A program made the position numbers and the translations under genes. A DNA stretch of 5,898 nucleotides from Candidatus Methanofastidiosia archaeon (GTDB lineage: Archaea > Methanobacteriota_B > Thermococci > Methanofastidiosales > Methanofastidiosaceae): NCBI GenBank assembly GCA_003558335.1, contig PWMA01000153.1:1-5898 (forward strand). Reading direction: 5' to 3'. The number at the start of each line of letters is the position of its first letter. Position 1 is the stretch's first letter. The notes under the pieces are model-generated. The model saw only the letters and a program-made list of their open reading frames with translations, did not search any database and was not told the DNA's origin. This document shows, piece after piece, positions 5,078-5,898 of this stretch.

Positions 5078-5898
5078 ATGGCAAAATTCAATTATTTATA
5101 TTTATTAAATCTATTTATATTATCGATATTCATTATCAGCATAATTGCAACACCTATATTGGCCCAAGGAGTAATATCTGGACGAGTAACCTATGAAGAT
5201 GTGAATGCAACTGAACAAGGAATCAGTGGAGCTATAGTTGATGCTTTCAGGGCTGAGGATTCTAATGAATGTCCAACTATAAAAGGGATGGCAACAACTG
5301 ACATTAATGGTACCTATCATATATATCCTTTAGAGTATGGGGAGTATATGGTCCGAGCTTATGCACCTGGTTATAAATCTGAGTACCCTTTTTCTTTACT
5401 AGCTAGTACTTGTGTTGTTTCGTGTGAACCGAATTATAACTTTTCACTTGAAGATGCAGAAGGTACAGTTACAGGGAAAGTTTTCCAACCCGATGGAGAA
5501 ACTCCTATAGAGGACGCAACTGTAAGAGCTTATTTTCCTGGAACAGAAAATGTTTTGGCTAGTTCTGTGACTTCTGCTGAAGGAAATTACACTCTTTCAA
5601 ATGTTGAAGGTGTGTATGACATTGAAGCTTCTGCACCAGGATGGCTTTCCAAAAAAATTAGAATAAATGTCCCCCCAGCATCAATAACTCAAGATTTTGT
5701 CCTTTTACCAGGACCTTATTATCATCCAGATGCAGTTTTTATGGGCTGGGTAGAGATTGGTGATTTAACAGTAGTAGATGACTATACCATACTTCTAAGA
5801 GATCTTCAAAGAAGACATCCAGTAATGCCACCAGAAAGAGGCATTCTAGAGATCTATAGAAAAGGTACAATGATACTACAAGAGATTGTTGTTCCAGG
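5078..5898 (+). CDS. Secreted surface protein with carboxypeptidase-regulatory-like domains, 3' end cut by window
   Basis: 273 codons are present with no stop. Residues 1-29 form a signal peptide: lysine at 3, a hydrophobic core at about 12-24, and a likely cleavage after P-I-L-A29 before Q30. Two beta-sandwich repeats of the CarboxypepD_reg type follow. Repeat 1 (about 31-124) reads G-x-I-S-G-R-V...G-A-I-V-D-A...T-T-D-I-N-G-T-Y...G-E-Y-M-V-R-A-Y-A-P-G-Y. Repeat 2 (about 128-210) reads G-T-V-T-G-K-V...D-A-T-V-R-A-Y...S-A-E-G-N-Y-T-L...Y-D-I-E-A-S-A-P-G-W. From about 218 a different beta-rich region starts, with G-W-V-E-I-G-D-L and L-E-I-Y-R-K-G-T, faintly like archaeal S-layer domains. N-glycosylation sequons occur at N43, N77, N121 and N170, and cysteines at 65, 112 and 116. 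Such domains usually act as stalks or adhesion modules, not enzymes. The C terminus, where a sorting signal or anchor would be, is outside the window. A strong TATA box and AGGTG site support the ATG. Confidence 0.88.
   Translation, partial: MAKFNYLYLLNLFILSIFIISIIATPILAQGVISGRVTYEDVNATEQGISGAIVDAFRAEDSNECPTIKGMATTDINGTYHIYPLEYGEYMVRAYAPGYKSEYPFSLLASTCVVSCEPNYNFSLEDAEGTVTGKVFQPDGETPIEDATVRAYFPGTENVLASSVTSAEGNYTLSNVEGVYDIEASAPGWLSKKIRINVPPASITQDFVLLPGPYYHPDAVFMGWVEIGDLTVVDDYTILLRDLQRRHPVMPPERGILEIYRKGTMILQEIVVP

Noticed and set aside
5120..5320. Minus-strand open frame of 66 codons
   Set aside because: Shadow within the secreted protein gene, whose signal peptide and domains are clear.
5128..5710. 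Two related beta domains considered as a DNA tandem repeat
   Set aside because: Similarity is at the protein-fold level only; the nucleotide sequences do not repeat.

Overview
The window looks like chromosomal DNA from an AT-rich euryarchaeon-like archaeon. The clearest lineage evidence is a geranylgeranylglyceryl phosphate synthase, the enzyme that starts archaeal ether lipid synthesis. An archaeosortase-type transpeptidase, a small stand-alone PRC-barrel protein, a MinD-family ATPase, archaeal-style TATA boxes and an RNase P RNA agree with this. The species cannot be named from the sequence.

Layout. Positions 2-871 (+) hold the end of an ornithine carbamoyltransferase gene cut by the window edge. 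A TATA box near 950 then drives a likely two-gene unit: a PRC-barrel protein (990-1220) and the lipid synthase (1238-1972). Immediately after the synthase stop codon, on the opposite strand, lies a non-coding RNA of about 305 nt (1973-2277, -) that I recognise as RNase P RNA. Its ends form a perfect terminal helix and its own TATA box sits at the right distance (2301-2308, -). Open frames on the + strand across this RNA are spurious.

The next block (2316-3833) is more AT-rich than its flanks. It holds a GT4-type glycosyltransferase (true start 2316, + strand) and a very small archaeosortase (3336-3833, -), converging with a 12-base overlap. It looks like a surface-modification insert, possibly acquired.

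From 3907 a new + strand unit starts: a TATA box, a strong ribosome binding site and a TTG-started MinD ATPase (3957-4727), overlapped by a small one-helix membrane protein (4717-4935). A T-rich terminator follows. The last gene (5078 to the window edge, +) has its own TATA box and encodes a secreted protein with two carboxypeptidase-regulatory-like beta domains and four N-glycosylation sequons.

How the genes could work together: ArgF (arginine synthesis), the lipid synthase and RNase P are housekeeping functions. The glycosyltransferase, archaeosortase and secreted protein all point to cell-surface construction, and MinD with its small membrane partner to membrane positioning or division. 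These functional links are inference from neighbourhood. I see no CRISPR array, tRNA, insertion sequence or phage gene.
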